This document shows, in pieces, positions 59,001 to 64,000 of a stretch of DNA of 64,000 nucleotides. A program made the position numbers and the translations under genes. Below the pieces are notes generated by a model, which was not told the DNA's origin, did no database searches, and worked only from the letters and a program-made list of their open reading frames with translations. Position 1 is the first letter of the stretch. Every line of letters starts with the position of its first letter. Source of the DNA: Styela clava (taxonomy: Eukaryota; Chordata; Ascidiacea; Stolidobranchia; Styelidae); NCBI RefSeq assembly GCF_964204865.1, contig NC_135257.1, forward strand, positions 1,426,001 to 1,490,000, given 5' to 3'.

Positions 59001-62000
59001 AAAGTGTGGGGCAACCAGGACATGTGTGGGACAAGTAGAACAACTGTGACAGTTTGATTTAAACAGGACAAGTGTGATACAAGCTGAAATGGTTTGAATC
59101 ACTCCGTATGGCTGTGAGACAGGTATGGAACTATCAGGATAATCATTGGAACAGCAGGACAAGTATGGGACAAGCACGACAAATGTGAGTCCAGCAATGC
59201 AGGTTTGAAATAAACAGGATAGGAGTACGAGTGTGATACAAGTGGGATAAGTTTGAAATTAGCAAGACAAATGTGGGACAAGCAGACCAAGTGGAGACAA
59301 GAAAGGCAAGTGCGAAACCAGTGTGGAACATGCGGATACGTTTGACCAGCGTGTTAAAAGCTGGACAGGTTTGAAATGAACAGGACAAGTGTGATGCGAG
59401 CTGGAAATTTTTAATTCGATCAGGACGACTGTGGGACAAGTATCACAAATGTAGAACAATCATGATAATTGTGGGAAAATTTGGTAGGGACAAATAGGAC
59501 AAGTGTGATAAAAGCAGAACAAGTATGAGACAAGCAAGACAATTGTGAAATAAACAGGACAAGTGTGGGACAATCAGGACAAGCATGAGATAAGCAGGAT
59601 ACGTGAGGTACAAGTAACACGAGTGGTAAGAGCAGGTTCTAGACAAGAAAGAAAAGTTTGATTCGATAAGGACCAGTGTTGAACCAGTCAGGCAAGTGGA
59701 GAAAAACTGAAGGTCTGGTCTGAAATAGGACCGGCTAGTTTGGGACGAGCAATACAAGAAGGACAAATGTGAGACAAGCAGGGAAAGTGAGGGACAAGCA
59801 GGACAAGTGTGAAACAAGAAGGCGGACAAGTATGACCCAAGCAATACAAAAGTGGTAGAAAACAAGTGAAACGTTTGACAAGAAGAGTAAGTGTGTTACA
59901 AGCTGGACAGGTTTGAAATGAGCAGGACAAGTGTGAGACAAGCAAGACAATTGTGATGCGGGCAGGAAATGTTTGATTCGTTCAAGAGGACTGTGGGACA
60001 ATCATGATAATAGTGGGAAAAGTTGGTGGGGACAAACTGGAAGAGTGTGATAAAGGCAGAACAAGTATGAGCCAAACAAGACAAATGGGGGACAAGTGTG
60101 ATAAAAACATGACAAGAGTGGGACAATCAGGACAAACCTAAAATATGCAGGATACGTGAGGTACAGGTGTGATAAGAGCAAGACAAATGTGAGATATATG
60201 AATTGCAGATTCTAGACAAGAAATAAAAGTTTGATTCAATGAGGACCAGTGTGTAGCCAGTCATGCAAGTGTGAGACAACCAAGACAAGTGAAAAAAAGA
60301 ACATGTTTGAAACAAGCAGGGCAGTTGTGGGACATTCACGTCAAGTGTGATAAAAGCAGGACGAGTGCGACAAAAGCCGGGAGAGTGTGGGACTTGTGTG
60401 ATATAAGCAGGACGGTTCTGAAATAAGACCGGCTAGCTTGGGATAAACAATACAAGAAGGACAAATGTGGGACAATCAGAGAAAGTGTCGGATAGACAGG
60501 ACCAGTGTGATAAAAGGAGGCGGATCGGCTCGAAATAAGCTGGAAAAGTATGAGATAAGCAATACAAAAGTGGTCGAAAACAAGTGAAATATGGGCAAGA
60601 ACTGTAAGTGTGGGACAAGCAAGACAAGTTTGATAAATAAAGCGGGACAGGGGTGTGAGTCAAGCATGACAAGTTCGGAACTAACAGAACGAGTTTTTTA
60701 CAAGCAGGACATGTTTGAAATAAGCAGGAAAAGTGTAAGACAAGCAGGGCAAATGTGGGACAAACAGGAGTGCAGGACTAGTTTGATACAAGCAGGAATG
60801 GTTTGAATAGAGTCGGTCGCGTTTGGGACAGGGACTAATATTGTGGTCAAAGCAAGTTAAATGTGAAAAGAGTAAGACAAGTTTGATCAAATCAGGAAAA
60901 ATATGAGTAAAACAGGTCAAGTGTGGAACAAATAGGACGAGTGTTTTTTACAAGCAGGACAGGTTTAAAATGAGCAGGACAAGTGTGAGTCATGCAGGAC
61001 AAATGTGGGTCAAGCGGGATAAGTTTCAGACATGGGAGGAAAAATGGGACAAAGGACAAGTGTGGGACACGCAGCACCATAAGGGGCAAACAGGGGAAAA
61101 TGTAATGCTAACTGGACTAGTGTGAGAGAAGCAAGACAAGTGTAAGGTAAGTCGGACAAGTGTTGGATGAGCAGGAAAAGTGTGTGTTAAGCAGTACGAA
61201 TGTGAAAAAGACGGAACAAGTGTAATACAAACAGCAGGGGCAGGTTTGATATAAGCACGAAAAGTATAAGACAAGCAATACAAACGTGGTAAATCCAAGA
61301 CAAATATGGGACGAACAAAGCAATTTCGTGAATTGCAAGGCAACTATGATTTAATCAGGACAAGGGTGGGAAGAACAGGACAAATGTGAGACAAGCAGGA
61401 CAAGAGAGAGATAAGCGGGACCGGTTTGAATAAGCCAGAGAAGGTGTGAGACAACCAAACCAAGTTTGATTCAATCATGACGACTGTGGAACAGACAAGT
61501 ATAAGACATGCAAAACAAGTTTGCGACAAGCGGGATAAGTTTGATTCAATCAACATGACTGTGGGAAAAGCAGGCAAGTAAGAGATAAGCAGGACAAGTA
61601 TGAGACATGTATTATAAGTGTGAGACAAGCTTAAAATTTTCAGGCAAATAGGACAAAAGTGGGAGTAAAAGGACAAGTATAGGATACGCAGCAAAACAAT
61701 GAACAAACACGCAGAAACGGTTTAAATTAAGCCGGACGAGTTTGGGGCAAGCAATACAGTTGTGGTCTGATCAAGATAAATGTAGGACCAGAGCAAGTGT
61801 GGGAAAAGCAGGACAGATGTGAGTTAAGCAGGACAAGTGTTGGTTAAGTAGGACAAGTGTAAAGCAAGCATTACACATGTGAGAAAAGCAGAACACGTGT
61901 GATACAAAGGCAGGTTTGAAATCAGCAGAACAAGTGTGGGACAATCCTTACAAATTGGGGAAAAGCCGGACATTTATGGGACAAACAAGACAAGTGTGAT

Positions 62001-62262
62001 AAAAGCATGACAAGTATGAGCAATCAGGACAATTGTGGAACAAGCAGGACCATTGTGGAACAAGTACAAGTGTGAAAAAGGCAGGACAAGTGTGATGCAT
62101 GCAGGAAAGGTTTAAAATAGGCCGGACGAGTTTGGGGCAAGCAATACGATTGTGGTTTGACCAAGATAAATGTGGAACGATAAGAGCAAGTGTGAGACAA
62201 GTTCGATAAATCAGGACAATTGTGAAAAAAGCTGGACAAGCATGAGACAAGCAGAATAAGTA
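56095..62262 (+). repeat. degenerate 20-bp minisatellite array, about 6.2 kb
   Basis: Consensus unit ACAAGTGTGAGACAAGCAGG; each unit is two related halves, ACAAGTGTGG-like and ACAAGCAGG-like. Units diverge strongly and are interspersed with variants such as GTTTGATTCAATCAGG. Higher-order copies are visible: about 56757-57075, 58228-58585 and 58795-59165 share 'aatcaagtcaaatgtgg', 'gtgtggggcaaccaggac' and 'gataatcattgg', the latter two about 570-580 bp apart. Further families recur at about 57470, 59640 and 60210 ('acaagaaagaaaag'). Many minus-strand open frames (Cys/His/Leu/Ser-rich) arise because the unit lacks stops in several frames. Confidence 0.95.
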
Positions 62263-62269
62263 CCAGGTG

Positions 62270-62850
62270 TTGAGTATTTATTACAATTTCTATCGGGAAG
62301 GCACATATATCGTAACATAGACTAACCGACTTCAGCGTGGCTTTTAAAAATCTTGTAATTGCTGAACCGAAAAATCTAATTATCAGAGTTGTCGTGATAG
62401 GGAATAGGTGGAAGGCTACCTATGGCTTGACCTTGTTTATTTTTGAATGACCTCGGAAATGCAGGTGGCTTAACGATGGCCTGGGCAGACCAAATTTACC
62501 CTATATTACCCATGCTTTCATTTTTACCCTACTATTCGTGGTAAAATCGACTTGCGCGCGCCGTAGTTTCATAGCAAAAATGTTATTAAGCTTGTGAGCA
62601 TTATGATGATATATATGCCTACGAAAGAGCATCAGAAATAAAATCAGTGAAGTTATGAACACAGACAGATGCTTGCCCGGCCAGTCTACGTCTTGCATTG
62701 TTCTAAAAACCAAACGAAAATATCACAAAGGTGGTTTACTTATCTATTATTTCCACTATGGGAATTTCTTCTAAATGCACTTCTTTCACGAAGTTACGCA
62801 TTGTCTGTCTCTACTTTTGGAAGTTGCGCCATAAATATAAAGAGCCGAAA
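62270..62850. other. spacer between minisatellite and 5S-like sequence
   Basis: Nothing recognised; short frames only. Confidence 0.4.
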
Positions 62851-62856
62851 AGAAAG

Positions 62857-62980
62857 TGCCGCTGTCGTGTGGGACCGAACTTTGATTGCACTCGATCTTG
62901 TCTGATCTCGGGAGTTAAGTAACGTCGGCCTCGGTTAGTACTTGCATGAGTGACCATCTGGGAACACGGAGTATTGTAGG
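62857..62980 (+). rRNA. 5S rRNA-like sequence, probably a pseudogene
   Basis: The 3' two thirds match eukaryotic 5S rRNA closely: 'tctgatctcgggagttaagt', 'aacgtcggcctcggttagta', 'cttgcatgagtgacc' and 'ctgggaacacgg'. Box A and box C of the internal promoter are largely kept, and TTTTT at 62981-62985 is a Pol III terminator. The 5' third ('gtgggaccgaactttgattg') departs from the usual helix I/loop A sequence, and several stem positions look unpaired. 'ataaatataaa' stands about 16-25 bp upstream. It could be a diverged gene, a pseudogene or the head of a 5S-derived SINE. Confidence 0.72.
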
Positions 62981-63038
62981 TTTTTCTCATTTGCCAATTA
63001 TAATAATGATTTTTTCTGATTATAATGGATATCCGATA

Positions 63039-63112
63039 TCCTGCTTGTTTCACACTCGTCTTGCTTGTCCCACATTTGTCATGCTTGTTTAACACTTGTT
63101 CTGCTAATCTCA
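63039..63112 (-). repeat. inverted scrap of the minisatellite
   Basis: On the minus strand this reads AGCAGAACAAGTGTTAAACA, then 'agcatgacaaatgtgggac', 'aagcaagacgagtgtgaaac' and 'aagcagga'. These are about four 20-bp units of the 56-62-kb array in opposite orientation, lying between the 5S-like and 18S-like segments. Confidence 0.85.
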
Positions 63113-63122
63113 CTTTTTGTTT

Positions 63123-63515
63123 AGAATAATAGATTAGGATCTCTTTTGCAGATTTTCGGATAATGAGATAATAATAGAGTAGGGCAGATGGGGGCGCTCG
63201 CTCTCTGTTGTTAAGGGTGAAGTTCTTGGATCAGCAGAAGGCGAAATACTGCAGAAGCATTTGCCATTTTGGTATCTAGGACCAAAACTCAGAGGATCGA
63301 AGATACCACATACCGACCTAGCCCTGGCTGTTAACGAGGGGAACTAGCAATTAACGACCTTCTTTACAGAGTAACTGTTGGGTTCTGAGAAAAGTATAGT
63401 TTTAAAGATGAATCTAAAAGAAATTGATGGAAATGTGCAACCACAAGTGGGGATTGTGGCTTAATGTTTCCGAATACACCTGAACATGCTTTGGACTAGA
63501 TTCGAACAGTTTCAC
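63123..63515 (+). pseudogene. diverged 18S rRNA fragment
   Basis: The order of 18S landmarks is kept: 'gaataatagattagga', 'gggtgaagttcttggatc', 'gcagaagcatttgcca', 'agaggatcgaagatacca', 'aaaagaaattgatgga', 'accacaagtggggattgtgg' and 'cttaatg'. These correspond to GAATAATGGAATAGGA, GGTGAAATTCTTGGATC, GCGAAAGCATTTGCCA, TCGAAGACGATCAGATACC, AAAGGAATTGACGG and GGAGTGGAGCCTGCGGCTTAA. Substitutions fall in universally conserved positions, so this is not a working rRNA. It covers about 390 nt of the central/3' domain. Confidence 0.8.
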
Positions 63516-63519
63516 AAAT

Positions 63520-64000
63520 TAGAAAAGGGGGGTTACAATCATTGCTATTTATTATGATGAATGATCATGCTACGCCATGTCAAAGGCATTGAGATGCGAA
63601 GGAATTCAAATTCACACGTACGGTCGGTTTTGTAGCCGCATTATGCCCGTCTTTTTTTTTTGAAATTGTGTTAACCTGATTGTTTCTTTTGCCTGAAAAG
63701 TCAATCATACATAATAACAATATCAAACCTTGAATAAATTTTAAATATGTTTCAGCAAGACTACACATGCCACTGTGTTCAATGTATTTATAAATTCATG
63801 TAACGTAACATTCTATACTGTATATTGAATCCTGTACATCCTCACACGATAACACCTTATTTAATTGTTCTATGAATATCAAGGAAAAATAGCTTTTAAA
63901 GTCCTTTAATAACCGTCGGGGGAGCTTTCTCGTCTATCATCACATTTTGCAGCTATAGTTCCGTCGTCCAATCTTGCAATAGTCTGAACAGACGTAAGAA
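63520..64000. other. window end, no feature
   Basis: A T tract at about 63652-63661 and otherwise background sequence. Confidence 0.4.

Noticed and set aside
56095..62262. Possible CRISPR array or tandem protein repeats in the 56-62 kb array
   Set aside because: There are no regular spacers, the unit is a continuous 20-bp minisatellite, and the context is eukaryotic.

Overview
This is AT-rich (roughly 35% GC by eye) animal nuclear DNA. Genes have spliced exons with GT/AG borders, TATA and AATAAA signals. There are many decayed DNA transposons, tRNA-derived SINEs, foldback MITEs, a long minisatellite and rRNA-derived fragments. Nothing bacterial, organellar or CRISPR-like is visible. Short introns, the SINE style and the 'ACCAAGATGGCGGAC' foldback repeats suggest a tunicate or another marine invertebrate. 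That is a guess from style and was not tested.

Layout. 1-13 kb is mostly gene-poor repeat DNA: MITEs at 3.1, 4.0 and 11.9 kb, a SINE at 5.1 kb, and an inverted pair of tRNA-Val-like sequences at 8.0-8.2 kb. 13-19 kb holds an ornithine carbamoyltransferase (OTC)-like locus on the + strand. Only two exons are left, one of them present twice, beside a perfect 68-bp palindrome. 19.5-22.1 kb is the best gene: a minus-strand, spliced, single-pass membrane protein with a very short ectodomain and a long tail carrying three YDDIGE motifs. 23.5-25.3 kb is nested transposons (a hAT inside an older repeat, and a MITE with a perfect 8-bp target duplication). 26.8-27.95 kb is a compact minus-strand gene of five tiny phase-0 exons (78 aa) with TATA box and polyA signal. 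28-35 kb carries decayed ORFs, hAT debris and a broken non-LTR retrotransposon end.

35.1-49.7 kb is dominated by a direct segmental duplication of about 5-6 kb. Copy A is interrupted by a 1.83-kb piggyBac-like element (TTAA duplicated, TIRs present) whose empty site is preserved in copy B. 51.7-52.8 kb holds a small spliced + strand gene (about 113 aa). 53.3 kb is a SINE. 56.1-62.3 kb is a degenerate 20-bp-unit minisatellite with higher-order duplication. It is followed by a nearly full-length 5S rRNA-like sequence, an inverted scrap of the same minisatellite, and a diverged piece of 18S rRNA.

The genes show no shared pathway. The receptor-like gene is the most likely functional locus; OTC looks dead. 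The strongest unusual signals are the YDDIGE-tail gene, the five-microexon gene, the duplication with its clean piggyBac empty site, and the minisatellite/5S/18S composite at the right end. All homology statements come from recognising motifs by eye. No database search or alignment program was run.
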